A stretch of DNA of 64,000 nt from Meridianimarinicoccus zhengii (lineage in GTDB: Bacteria > Pseudomonadota > Alphaproteobacteria > Rhodobacterales > Rhodobacteraceae), in the NCBI RefSeq assembly GCF_003254465.1, contig NZ_QDFI01000012.1:1-64000 (forward strand), in the 5' to 3' direction. Of the stretch, positions 9,840 through 18,427 are shown piece by piece. Under the pieces are notes generated by a model that was not told the origin of the DNA, did not search any database, and saw nothing but the letters and a program-made list of their open reading frames with translations. The position numbers were made by a program, and so were the translations under genes. Numbering within the stretch: position 1 is the first letter of the stretch; each line of letters starts with the position of its first letter.

Positions 9840-11441
9840 TCAGGCCCGGGGTGCCGGCATGCCGTCATCCAGGAAATCGGGTTCGTCCGGCACGATGATC
9901 CGGTTTTCCAGGTCCTCCTTGGGCGCAACACGCGGGTAGAGATACAGGAAACCGCCGACGATCAGGTAGCCGATGGTGATCCCGTCCAGTTGCGGCATCT
10001 GCAGCGTGAAGGAATGGATGATCCCCACCGACGACATCGCCGCCGCCGCGATGGCAAAGGCACCGGCCATGCGGAAGCGCCCGTCGATCACGTCGGCAAC
10101 GATGGCGCCCCAGACAAGCCCGGTGATGATCGCCCCCTGGCTGAGCGCCAGGTGCCCCTCGTAATGCGCGCCTTCCATCAGGAGCGCCGCCGTCAGACCG
10201 TCGTCGCCCAGCGACGGAAGCCCTTCGACCCCGGTGCTGCGCAGCGCATTCATCAGCGATCCCCACTTGACCATGAGAAAGGCCGAGATGTGCGGCAGGA
10301 TCGCGAAGGACACGGCGGCCATGTGCATCGGCTTCACCGCCCACGCGGTGTTCGTGATCAGGCTGACCGACACGAAGACCAGCACCGGCGCCGCCGCGGC
10401 GATCGGGATCAACCCGGCGAGGAACGACAGGAAGCCGAAGAACGCCGCTACCGCGATAACCAGCGCCACGCCGACGATGTAGCCCGCATGGGCATCGAGA
10501 CGCTTGTAGGCGGGGTGGCCGATATAGACCGTCGTCGGAAAGGGCGACCCGAAAAGCGCCCCGATCATCGTGCCCGCGCCGTCCGTGACCTGACACAGGC
10601 CGACCGGATAGGCATCGCCCGCGGCCTCGGCGGATTCGACGTTGTTCATCGTTTCGATGAAGTTGTAGATCTGCACCGGGATCAGAACGAGAAACAGCTC
10701 GGGATTGGCGAACAGGTACTGGATGCCGACGACCAGATCACCGAAATACGGTACCGGCGGGTAGAAGCCGATCCCGCTGGTGTCCAGCGACGCCTTCCCG
10801 AGCACGATGGCGATCAGCGTGCCCGCACCGATGGCAACGAGCCCGGCCGGAACGTTGCCCGGCAGGCGGAACCGCCCGATCAGGCCCCAGAGAATGAACA
10901 GGAGCGACGTGAAGCCGATGATCGGGTTCTCGAAAATCTCGGCCAGCGGCACCGACCCGATGAAGACCAGCGCGATGCCGCACAGCGTGCCCAGCATCCC
11001 CGCCCGCGGCGTGATGCGCTTGAGAAAAGGACCGACCAGCGCGCCGAGCGCCGCGACGATACCCCCCATGAAGCCCGCGCCGATGCCCACCTGCCAGGCC
11101 AGCAGCGGATCGTCGGTCGCCCAGTAGATCGGCCCGATGACCCCGAACAGGTAGACGAACATCACCGGCGTCGAGATGCCATACGGCAGCGCGGTGACAT
11201 CGCGCCCATGTTTCTGCGCGGCCCATTTCGCAAGCCAGGTATAAACCGCGACACCGGCCAGAATGGCGATGGCGGCACCGGGAACGATCCGCCCGAAGAC
11301 GATGTCGGCCGGCATCTGGAAGACGAACTGGCAGACCCCCGACAGGATCAGCAGGTTGACGAGGTTGTCGGTGAACAGCGCCCAGAAAGCGCTGAAATCG
11401 CTGCGTGCGAACAGCTTGTAGTGATAGGTCCTCCCGTCCAT
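9840..11441 (-). CDS. NCS2-family purine/xanthine permease
   Basis: This 533-residue hydrophobic protein has at least twelve membrane spans and NCS2/AzgA-like features: a start with F-A-R-S-D-F-S-A-F-W near residue 11, G-R-D-V-T-A-L-P-Y-G-I-S around residues 80-90, and F-I-E-T-M-N-N-V-E-S-A-E in the second half. NCS2 proteins import purines or uracil with protons. Its position between xdhC and guaD points to uptake of xanthine, hypoxanthine or guanine. The start codon at 11441 is preceded by a strong AGAGGAGGAG ribosome-binding site, in the 45-base gap after xdhC. It may equally belong to a divergent subgroup whose substrate has not been determined. Confidence 0.78.
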   Translation of the reverse strand: MDGRTYHYKLFARSDFSAFWALFTDNLVNLLILSGVCQFVFQMPADIVFGRIVPGAAIAILAGVAVYTWLAKWAAQKHGRDVTALPYGISTPVMFVYLFGVIGPIYWATDDPLLAWQVGIGAGFMGGIVAALGALVGPFLKRITPRAGMLGTLCGIALVFIGSVPLAEIFENPIIGFTSLLFILWGLIGRFRLPGNVPAGLVAIGAGTLIAIVLGKASLDTSGIGFYPPVPYFGDLVVGIQYLFANPELFLVLIPVQIYNFIETMNNVESAEAAGDAYPVGLCQVTDGAGTMIGALFGSPFPTTVYIGHPAYKRLDAHAGYIVGVALVIAVAAFFGFLSFLAGLIPIAAAAPVLVFVSVSLITNTAWAVKPMHMAAVSFAILPHISAFLMVKWGSLMNALRSTGVEGLPSLGDDGLTAALLMEGAHYEGHLALSQGAIITGLVWGAIVADVIDGRFRMAGAFAIAAAAMSSVGIIHSFTLQMPQLDGITIGYLIVGGFLYLYPRVAPKEDLENRIIVPDEPDFLDDGMPAPRA

Positions 11442-11486
11442 GACGGACTCCTCCTCTGATGTGACCGATCCGCCGGCTGACAGATG

Positions 11487-12368
11487 TCAGGCCGACAGTC
11501 CCTCCCGGTCGGTTGGTTTGCCCCTTGCGGGCGGTCGATGTGCCTTGCGCGGTGCGGATGCGGCAGCGGTTGCGGTCAGCGTGGCGACCACCTCGGCCAC
11601 CACGAACGCCGCGATGACGTCGGGCCGCTTGTCGTCGCTTCCACCCGCCCCGATGGGGCAGGTCAGGTCGTCGATGCCCAGCCCGTCGCACTGTGTATTG
11701 ACCCAGTTGCGGAATTTGGCGCGCTTGGTGGCCGACCCGATCATGCCGACATAGGCGGCATCCCCGCGTTCCAGCGCGGCCGAGGTCAGCAGGAAATCCA
11801 GCGCATGGTCATAGGTCAGCACGACGAAGGCGCTGCCCGCCGGGGCGCTCCAGATGTCGATCTCGGGAATGGCGCTGAGACGGGTTTCGACCGCAGCATC
11901 GCACAGCGCGATTTCCGCCGCACGCGTATCCACAAGGATACAGCGCACGGGCAGATGTTGCAGCAGCCGGGCCAGCGCCCGTCCGACATGCCCGGCCCCC
12001 ATGACGTATACATGGGGCCTGTCGTTGTCCTGCGCGTCCATTCGCTGGCGGGCCGCAGCCTTGTCGGACCCGCGCATCCGCGACAGCGACAGTTCCACGC
12101 GGCCACCGCAGCATTGCCCGATCTCGGGGCCAAGCGGCACGTCCATGTCCCGGTACAGCGCCCCGTCGCGCAGCATGTCGCGGGCGGCCTGCACCGCCAT
12201 GTGTTCAAGCTGCCCGCCGCCGATCGTGCCGAACAGACCGGTCGCCGAGACGTACATCTCGGCACCCGCGTCACGCGGCGACGAGCCACGCACGCGGGTC
12301 AGGGTCACGTGGATCGCGGCGTCGCTTGTCTCGAAGAACCGCGCCAGACCTGTGAGGGAGGGGTTCAT
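11487..12368 (-). CDS. xdhC: xanthine dehydrogenase accessory protein XdhC
   Basis: This 293-residue protein helps to load sulfurated molybdenum cofactor into xanthine dehydrogenase. The N-terminal part has the family block R-G-S-S-P-R-D-A-G-A-E-M and the G-T-I-G-G-G-Q-L-E-H motif near residues 46-55. The C-terminal part has a Rossmann-like V-M-G-A-G-H-V-G-R-A-L-A and the closing G-M-I-G-S-x-T-K-R-A-K-F block. I take the ATG at 12368, which follows the xdhB stop by four bases and has GGTGAGGCG just before it. An in-frame ATG at 12398 would overlap xdhB by 26 bases. The C-terminal tail is Arg/Lys/Pro-rich. Confidence 0.92.
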   Translation of the reverse strand: MNPSLTGLARFFETSDAAIHVTLTRVRGSSPRDAGAEMYVSATGLFGTIGGGQLEHMAVQAARDMLRDGALYRDMDVPLGPEIGQCCGGRVELSLSRMRGSDKAAARQRMDAQDNDRPHVYVMGAGHVGRALARLLQHLPVRCILVDTRAAEIALCDAAVETRLSAIPEIDIWSAPAGSAFVVLTYDHALDFLLTSAALERGDAAYVGMIGSATKRAKFRNWVNTQCDGLGIDDLTCPIGAGGSDDKRPDVIAAFVVAEVVATLTATAAASAPRKAHRPPARGKPTDREGLSA

Positions 12369-12372
12369 CGCC

Positions 12373-14691
12373 TCACCCCCCATTCCGGAGACGGGCAACC
12401 GCCATCAGGACACGTTCGGGCGTCGCGGGTGCGTCGAGCCGCGGACATTCCCGGTAGTCCGCCACGGACGCCACCGCCATTGACAGCGCCTCGAACACCG
12501 AAATGCCCAGCATGAATGGCGGTTCGCCCACGGCCTTGGACCGCTTGATCGTCAGTTCGCGGTTTTCCGACCAGTCGGCGAGGTTCACGTTGAAGACACG
12601 CGGCCGATCCGACGCGAGCGGGATCTTGTAGGTCGACGGCGCATGGGTGCGCAGCCGCCCGGCATCGTCCCACCACAGTTCCTCGGTGGTGAGCCATCCC
12701 ATGCCCTGGATGAACGCCCCTTCCACCTGCCCCTTGTCGAGCGCCGGGTTCAGCGACCGGCCGACATCGTGCAGGATATCGGTGCGTTCGACCCGGTATT
12801 CGCCGGTCAGCGTGTCGATGGTCACCTCGGAACAGGCCGCGCCATAGGCGTAGTAATAGAACGGCCGCCCCTGCCCCCGCGCCCGTTCCCAGTGGATCTT
12901 GGGGGTCTTGTAGAATCCGGCCGCCGATAACTGGACCCGTGCGAGATAGGCCTTCTTGATGAAGGCATCGAAGGTCAGTGCCTCGTCGCCGACATGCACC
13001 CGGTTGGCGGCAAAGCGCACCCGTTCCGGCGCCACGCCCCAGTGATCCGCGGCAAAGGCGATCAGGCGCGACTTGATCTGTTCGACTGCATCCAGCGCCG
13101 CCATGCCGTTGAGGTCGGTGCCGCTCGACGCGGCGGTGGCCGAGGTGTTGGGCACCTTCTCGGTCGTGGTCTTGGTGATCTTGATCCGCTCGAAATCCAC
13201 CTGGAACGCTTCGGCCACCACCTGCGCCACCTTGGTGTTCAGGCCCTGCCCCATCTCGGTGCCGCCGTGATTGAGATGGATGGACCCGTCATTGTAGACA
13301 TGCACCAGCGCCCCGGCCTGATTGTACCATGTCGCGGTGAACGAGATGCCGAACTTGACCGGCGTCAGCGCGATACCCTTCTTCAGCACCGGCGAGGTGT
13401 CGTTGAACGCGACGATGTCATTGCGGCGCTGCCGGTAAGCGGCGCCCTCTTCCAGCTCCATCACCAGGCGATCGAGGATATTGTCCTCGACCGCCTGATG
13501 ATAGGGCGTCAGCGTCCGGCCTTCACCGCTATAGAAATTGGCCTTGCGCACATCCAGCGGGTCCTGACCGGTCGCATAGGCGATCTCCTCGATGATCCGT
13601 TCGGCCGCGATCACACCCTGCGGGCCACCGAAGCCGCGAAAGGCGGTGTTGGACACGGTGTTCGTCTTCATCGGGCGGCTGGTCAGGCGCACATGCGGAT
13701 AGAAATAGGCGTTGTCGGCGTGAAAAAGCGCGCGGTCGGTGACCGGGCCGGACAGGTCGGCGGAATACCCGCAGCGTGCCGCGAACGTCCCGCCCACAGC
13801 CTCGATCCGGCCCGCGTCGTCGAAGGCGACATCGTAGTCGATCACGAAATCATGGCGCTTGCCGGTCGCGGTCATGTCCTGATCGCGGTCGGGACGGATC
13901 TTGACGGCGCGGTTCCATTTCTTCGCGGCCATCGCGGCGACGGCGCAAAAGAGGTTCATCTGGCTTTCCTTGCCGCCGAACCCGCCGCCCATGCGCCGCA
14001 CGTTCACCACCACGGCATTCGACGGCACGCCAAGGACATGGGCCACCATGTGCTGCGCTTCGGACGGGTGCTGGGTCGAGCAATGCACGACGATGTCGTC
14101 ATCCTCCCCCGGCATGGCAAAGGCGATCTGCCCTTCCAGATACATGTGATCCTGACCGCCCACGGTCATGCGCCCGGTGATCCGGTTCCGGGCCCCGGAC
14201 AGGGCCGTGTCCACATCGCCGCGTTCCAGCTTGAGCGGGGCGGTCACATGCGGATACCCGGCCTCCTGCGCGGCGATGGGGTCGAGCGCATGGGGCAGCA
14301 CATCGCAGTCGATCCGCGCCAGTTCCGCCGCGCGCCGCGCGGCATCGCGGGTTTCGGCCACCACGGCAAACAGCGGCTGGCCGTGAAATTCGATCCTGTC
14401 GGTCGGAAAGACCGGCTCATCGTTCTGGCCCGTGGGGCTGATGTCGTTCACGCCCGGCACGTCGTCTGCCGTCAGAACGCCGACGACGCCCGGAAAGGCC
14501 AGCACGTCCGTCAGATCGATGCCGTTCAGCCTCGCGTGCGCCACGGTCGACACGCCGAGATAGGCGTGCAGCGTGCCTTCGGGCTGGCCGATGTCGTCGG
14601 TGTAGTCCGCCCTGCCCGTCACATGCTTGATGGCGCTGTCGTGGATGCGGTCGGTATGCGCCGCGCCGGAAACGAAGTGCGTATCTTTCAT
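12373..14691 (-). CDS. xdhB: xanthine dehydrogenase large (molybdenum) subunit
   Basis: This 772-residue subunit holds the molybdopterin site that oxidises hypoxanthine to xanthine and xanthine to urate. Visible hallmarks are G-G-G-F-G-G-K-E (cofactor contact), F-R-G-F-G-G-P-Q-G, G-G-T-E-M-G-Q-G-L-N-T-K, and the C-terminal K-A-V-G-E-P-P-F-M-L-G block that carries the catalytic Glu. Length fits bacterial XdhB. The ATG at 14691 starts M-K-D-T-H-F-V and has a purine-rich site (AAAGGGCGAG) before it; a TTG at 14724 would overlap xdhA. It is the second gene of the xdhABC unit, and its partner XdhA supplies FeS and FAD. Confidence 0.96.
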   Translation of the reverse strand: MKDTHFVSGAAHTDRIHDSAIKHVTGRADYTDDIGQPEGTLHAYLGVSTVAHARLNGIDLTDVLAFPGVVGVLTADDVPGVNDISPTGQNDEPVFPTDRIEFHGQPLFAVVAETRDAARRAAELARIDCDVLPHALDPIAAQEAGYPHVTAPLKLERGDVDTALSGARNRITGRMTVGGQDHMYLEGQIAFAMPGEDDDIVVHCSTQHPSEAQHMVAHVLGVPSNAVVVNVRRMGGGFGGKESQMNLFCAVAAMAAKKWNRAVKIRPDRDQDMTATGKRHDFVIDYDVAFDDAGRIEAVGGTFAARCGYSADLSGPVTDRALFHADNAYFYPHVRLTSRPMKTNTVSNTAFRGFGGPQGVIAAERIIEEIAYATGQDPLDVRKANFYSGEGRTLTPYHQAVEDNILDRLVMELEEGAAYRQRRNDIVAFNDTSPVLKKGIALTPVKFGISFTATWYNQAGALVHVYNDGSIHLNHGGTEMGQGLNTKVAQVVAEAFQVDFERIKITKTTTEKVPNTSATAASSGTDLNGMAALDAVEQIKSRLIAFAADHWGVAPERVRFAANRVHVGDEALTFDAFIKKAYLARVQLSAAGFYKTPKIHWERARGQGRPFYYYAYGAACSEVTIDTLTGEYRVERTDILHDVGRSLNPALDKGQVEGAFIQGMGWLTTEELWWDDAGRLRTHAPSTYKIPLASDRPRVFNVNLADWSENRELTIKRSKAVGEPPFMLGISVFEALSMAVASVADYRECPRLDAPATPERVLMAVARLRNGG

Positions 14692-14710
14692 GGTCTCGCC
14701 CTTTCCAGTT

Positions 14711-16174
14711 TCACGCGGTTTCAAGCCGAACGGGCGCGGCGGTCGCCGTGTCCTGTTCCAGGTAGAAACGGCGCAGCAGGTTCTGCGCGCTCAGCATCCG
14801 GTACGCCGCCGACGCCCGCCAATCGCTGAGCGGTCTGAAATCCTGCTCCAGCGCCTTTGCGGCGGCGTCGAACGCGGCCTGCGACCAGACCTGTCCCTGC
14901 AACGCCTGTTCGGCTGCCGTGGCACGCTTGGGCGTGGCTGCCATGCCACCGAACGCGATCCGGCTGCGGGTGATGCGCCCTTCCGCGACGGTGACCTGGA
15001 TCCCGACCGCAACCGACGAGATATCTTCGTCCCGGCGCTTGGAGATCTTGTAGGCGGCGTTGCGGTCGTTCTGCGACGGGATCGGGATGCGGATCGTTTC
15101 GACGAACTCGCCGGCGGCGCGATCCTGCTTGCCGTACTCGATGAAGAAATCCTCCAGCGCGACCGTCCGGCGCACATCGCCGCGCCGCAGGACGATCTCG
15201 GCCTCGAGCGCAATCAGCACGGGCGGCGTGTCGCCGATGGGCGATCCGTTGGCGATGTTGCCGCCCACAGTACCCATGTTCCGCACCTGCCAGCCCGCGA
15301 TACGATCCCAGTAGCCCGTCAGGTGCGGCAGGTGTTCGGAAAGGGCGTCCTGGCAGTCGGTATAGCTCGCACCGGCGCCGATGGTCAGGACGTCCCCCTC
15401 CATGGCGATGGTCTTCAGCCTGTCGAGATGCCCGGTGAAGATGGCCGGGCCGATGTTGCGCAGGAACTTCGTCACCCACAGGCCGACATCGGTGGCCCCG
15501 GCGACGATGGTCGCGTCCGGATACGTCAGAAGGCACGCGGCCAGGTCATCGACGCTGGCGGGAAGAATGCTCAGGTTGTCCGCCGGGCCGGACACCACCC
15601 TCGCGTCGCTTTGCAACCGCTTGAGCCGCGCTGTCATGGCCGCCCGCTCGGTATTCAGATGGTCCGCGGCTGGCGTGCCGTAGCGGCTGACCGCGACCGC
15701 CGCGCGAACGATTGGCTCATAGCCGGTACAACGGCACAGGTTGCCCTGCAGCGCGGTTTCGACCTGCGCCGCGGTCGGTTCCGGTGTCTGCATCCACAGC
15801 GCGTAGAGCGACATGACGAAGCCCGGCGTGCAGAACCCGCACTGGCTGCCGTGATGGTCGATCATCGCCTGCTGCACCGGGTGCAGCCGCCCGTCCGGGC
15901 CGCTCAGATGCTCGACGGTCACAACATGGCATCCATCCACCGAGGCGAGGAAGCGGATGCAGGCATTGACCGGCGCATAGACAAGTCCATCCCCCGTCAG
16001 CCGCCCCACGAGAACCGTGCAGGCGCCGCAATCCCCCTCGGCGCAGCCTTCCTTGGTTCCGGTCAAGCGGCGGTTCAGCCGCAGGAAATCCAGCAGCGTC
16101 TGGCTGGCGGCGACGTCGGGGACGGATACGTCCGTGCCGTTGAGGATGAATCGGATCTCGGTGCGATATGTCAT
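14711..16174 (-). CDS. xdhA: xanthine dehydrogenase small (FeS/FAD) subunit
   Basis: This 487-residue subunit has the plant-type 2Fe-2S ligands in G-C-A-E-G-D-C-G-A-C-T-V-L (about residues 43-55). The second cluster follows with C-G-F-C-T-P-G and C-R-C-T-G-Y-E-P. An FAD-binding domain comes next, with N-M-G-T-V-G-G-N-I-A-N-G-S-P-I-G-D. It passes electrons from the XdhB molybdenum site to NAD+. The ATG at 16174 is preceded by a clear GGGAGGG ribosome-binding site; an upstream in-frame ATG at 16273 would add an unlikely extension and cover the putative regulator site. It is the first gene of the purine operon, divergent from a LysR-type gene. Confidence 0.96.
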   Translation of the reverse strand: MTYRTEIRFILNGTDVSVPDVAASQTLLDFLRLNRRLTGTKEGCAEGDCGACTVLVGRLTGDGLVYAPVNACIRFLASVDGCHVVTVEHLSGPDGRLHPVQQAMIDHHGSQCGFCTPGFVMSLYALWMQTPEPTAAQVETALQGNLCRCTGYEPIVRAAVAVSRYGTPAADHLNTERAAMTARLKRLQSDARVVSGPADNLSILPASVDDLAACLLTYPDATIVAGATDVGLWVTKFLRNIGPAIFTGHLDRLKTIAMEGDVLTIGAGASYTDCQDALSEHLPHLTGYWDRIAGWQVRNMGTVGGNIANGSPIGDTPPVLIALEAEIVLRRGDVRRTVALEDFFIEYGKQDRAAGEFVETIRIPIPSQNDRNAAYKISKRRDEDISSVAVGIQVTVAEGRITRSRIAFGGMAATPKRATAAEQALQGQVWSQAAFDAAAKALEQDFRPLSDWRASAAYRMLSAQNLLRRFYLEQDTATAAPVRLETA

Positions 16175-16225
16175 GGTGCCCTCCCGTGGTCCCGGAGCGC
16201 AGCGCCGGGCACCAGTTGACCCTAG

Positions 16226-16252
16226 GGCGATTGTTTGAGTCGAAAAATCGCC
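16226..16252. promoter_or_regulatory. Inverted repeat in the xdhA/LysR divergent promoter
   Basis: GGCGATT (16226-16232) and AATCGCC (16246-16252) are perfect 7-bp arms separated by 13 bases, and T-N11-A pairs typical of LysR sites are present inside (T32/A44, T31/A43 of the 16200 block). It lies 52 bases before xdhA and 89 bases before the LysR gene, where a LysR activator would bind to control both. Confidence 0.55.
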
Positions 16253-16340
16253 GTAACCGGCAAATACTTTCAACAGATCATTGAAAAACGCTCATCGCTG
16301 CCGCACTCTCAGGGTGTCCCCGAACGGCACGAGGAACCCC

Positions 16341-17243
16341 ATGTCCTATATCGAAAGCCTTCGGGTGTTCGTCCGTGTGCTGGAACTTGGCAGCATCACC
16401 TCCGGTGGCCGCGATCTGCGGCTTACACCTGCCGTGGCAAGCAAACGGCTGAAGGAGTTGGAGAAACGCTTGGGCGTGCGGCTGTTCAACCGCACCACCC
16501 GGTCGATGACACCGACCGAGGCCGGCACCGTCTTCTATGAGGAGGCCAAGGCCGTCCTGTTGGCGCTGGAAAACGCCGAGGCGCGCGTGGCCAGCTTTTC
16601 TGCCACGCCAAGGGGGGCTATCCGCGTCACCGCGCCGTTGGGCGTCGGGCGCCGGGTCGTCGCGCCGTTGGTGCCGGGTTTCTCGGACAAGTATCCCGAA
16701 ACCGAGATCCGCATGCGCCTGTCCGACCGCAAGGTGGACATTCTCGCTGACGGGCTCGACATCGCGTTCTTCATCGGCGCGCCGAGCGATTCAAACATGA
16801 AGCTGCGCAAGATCGCCGATTGCCAGCGGGTGCTCTGCGCCGCCCCGTCCTACCTGTCGCAGTTCGGAACCCCGCGAACCCCCGAGGACTTGCTGCATGG
16901 CGGGCATAATTGCCTTTTGCTGCGCTATCCGCGCTCGCCCGAGTATTTCTGGACCGTGCAGACCGACATGGGGCCGCAAAAGCTGGAGGTTCGCGGCAAG
17001 TACGACGCTGATGACGGCGATGTCCTGACCGACTGGGCGCTTGCGGGGCGCGGCATCGTCAACAAGCCGCGGTTCGACGTGCGCGACCATCTTGCATCGG
17101 GCCGTCTCGTGGAAGTGCTGCCGGACACGCCGCCCACGCCGACCATTTTCGGATGCCTTTATCCCCACAAGAAACTGCAGGATCCGAAGATCCGGCTTTT
17201 CGTCGAACACATCTCGCGATCGAGCAAGGGCATGTTCGCCTGA
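16341..17243 (+). CDS. LysR family regulator, probably of the xdh operon
   Basis: This 300-residue protein has a LysR winged helix in the first 65 residues: F-V-R-V-L-E-L-G-S-I-T-S-G-G, then T-P-A-V-A-S-K-R-L-K-E-L-E, then L-F-N-R-T-T-R-S-M-T-P-T-E-A-G. A type-2 periplasmic-binding-like effector domain follows. Many LysR genes sit divergent from their target, so purine-operon control is inferred from position and from the inverted repeat in between. The ATG at 16341 gives the standard M-S-Y-I-E-S start; an upstream in-frame ATG at 16281 would add 20 residues with no helix-turn-helix content. The C-terminal half is most like the CrgA/aromatic subgroup in style, so an effector other than a purine is possible. 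Confidence 0.85.
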   Translation: MSYIESLRVFVRVLELGSITSGGRDLRLTPAVASKRLKELEKRLGVRLFNRTTRSMTPTEAGTVFYEEAKAVLLALENAEARVASFSATPRGAIRVTAPLGVGRRVVAPLVPGFSDKYPETEIRMRLSDRKVDILADGLDIAFFIGAPSDSNMKLRKIADCQRVLCAAPSYLSQFGTPRTPEDLLHGGHNCLLLRYPRSPEYFWTVQTDMGPQKLEVRGKYDADDGDVLTDWALAGRGIVNKPRFDVRDHLASGRLVEVLPDTPPTPTIFGCLYPHKKLQDPKIRLFVEHISRSSKGMFA

Positions 17244-17296
17244 CCGAGCGAACTGCAGCTGGCCTGTCCGGCGGCCACCCTACGGGCGAAGCCGCA

Positions 17297-17321
17297 GTCG
17301 GGCGGTCAAGGGTCGCCCGAC
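17297..17321. terminator. Hairpin between convergent LysR and kinase genes
   Basis: GTCGGGCG (17297-17304) pairs perfectly with CGCCCGAC (17314-17321) over a 9-base loop in the 87-base gap between two converging genes. It has no T-run on either side, so it is at most a weak or factor-assisted two-way terminator. Confidence 0.4.
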
Positions 17322-17330
17322 GCGGTCGCG

Positions 17331-18248
17331 TCAACGCGGCGTATCCGTTCGACCCGACATGATCCGGGCAAGCCGGTCGGCATCCGGGAACGAAGGGACC
17401 GTGCCGAAGCCCCGAACGGTATGGGCGGCGGCAAGGGTGGCATTGGTCAGGGCGTTCTCGTCGATATCCGTGCCGCGCCGCAATGCCGAACCGACGGCCA
17501 CGGCCTCGAAACAGTCGCCCGCGCCGGTCACGTCCACGACATCGACAGGCCGGGCGGGCACATGCACGGTGCCGTCGCGACTGCCAAGCATCGCCCCCCC
17601 GGCGCCCAAGGTAAGGATGACCTGCTCCGCCCCAGACGCCCGCAACGCGGCTATGGCGGCCTTTCCGGACAAACCTGTCAGCCCGTGGGCTTCGGTTTCG
17701 TTGACAAAGAGCGCGGCCAGACCGGGGATGACCCTGGCAAACGCAGGGTCGAAAGGTGACGGGTTCAGAATGACCCGTGCCCCCCGCGCGCGCGCCGCCG
17801 CCACGATGTCGACGGTGACGTCAATGTCGAGATTGCCCTGAAGCAGAAGGGCATCGCCCGCCTGCATGTCCCCGACATGCGCGGCAACGTCATCGAATGT
17901 CAGGCTTCGGGCGCAGGCATTCGTGGTGACGATCACGTTCTCGCCGTTGTCCTGCGCAAGGATGATCGAGCGGTCGCTGGGGATGTCGTCGCGTTCGACC
18001 AGCGCCGTATCGACCGGTTCGCCTGACAGGGCAGCCCGGATCGCAGCGCCTTGCCAGTCCGTACCGACGGCCGCGACGAAGCGCGTGGGCACGCCCGTCC
18101 GCGACAGCGCGATGGCCTGGTTCGCCCCCTTGCCGCCCAGTCCGGCATGGCGCGCCTGCCCCAGGACCGACTCGCCCGCCGATGGCAGGGTCCGCACCCG
18201 GAGCACCTCGTCGATGGCGGCGTTCCCGAAGACGAATGCTCGGCGCAT
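17331..18248 (-). CDS. PfkB-family carbohydrate/nucleoside kinase (ribokinase-like)
   Basis: This 305-residue cytoplasmic kinase has the two PfkB signatures: G-G-K-G-A-N-Q-A at residues 38-45 and D-V-T-G-A-G-D-C-F ending near 247, with D245 as the likely catalytic base. F-V-N-E-T-E lies near 181-186. Ribokinase itself is the closest well-known relative, but PfkB members also phosphorylate nucleosides and other sugars. It diverges from the LacI-led transport operon across a promoter region that carries TAAA-N4-TTTA operators, so the regulator probably controls both. The substrate is therefore likely the imported ligand or a cleavage product of it. The symbol rbsK is not assigned because the neighbouring catabolic genes are not those of ribose. 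Confidence 0.85.
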   Translation of the reverse strand: MRRAFVFGNAAIDEVLRVRTLPSAGESVLGQARHAGLGGKGANQAIALSRTGVPTRFVAAVGTDWQGAAIRAALSGEPVDTALVERDDIPSDRSIILAQDNGENVIVTTNACARSLTFDDVAAHVGDMQAGDALLLQGNLDIDVTVDIVAAARARGARVILNPSPFDPAFARVIPGLAALFVNETEAHGLTGLSGKAAIAALRASGAEQVILTLGAGGAMLGSRDGTVHVPARPVDVVDVTGAGDCFEAVAVGSALRRGTDIDENALTNATLAAAHTVRGFGTVPSFPDADRLARIMSGRTDTPR

Positions 18249-18346
18249 CTGTTGCGTCCTTTCCTGTCAACGCGGCGGTTCGGACCATGCCGCTGCCTGA
18301 ATTTCGGGCAATAGCCCCCGATCTGGCAGTCCGGTCGACACATGGC

Positions 18347-18398
18347 TTGACCGACCTGCGCCGCTGCTTTAGTAAAGCGGTTTAGTAAATGCGTTTAC
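18347..18398 (+). promoter_or_regulatory. Promoter with two overlapping LacI-type operators
   Basis: A -35-like TTGACC (18347-18352) is followed after 17 bases by TAGTAA (18370-18375), a weak -10. Over and just after the -10 are two tandem palindromic units, TAAA-GCGG-TTTA (18373-18384) and TAAA-TGCG-TTTA (18386-18397); the second extends to GTAAA/TTTAC. The two centres are 13 bases apart. The LacI gene starts 30 bases downstream, which suggests autoregulation and control of the divergent kinase. Confidence 0.6.
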
Positions 18399-18427
18399 CT
18401 AAGCATCGTGCACTTGGGAAGGGGCGA

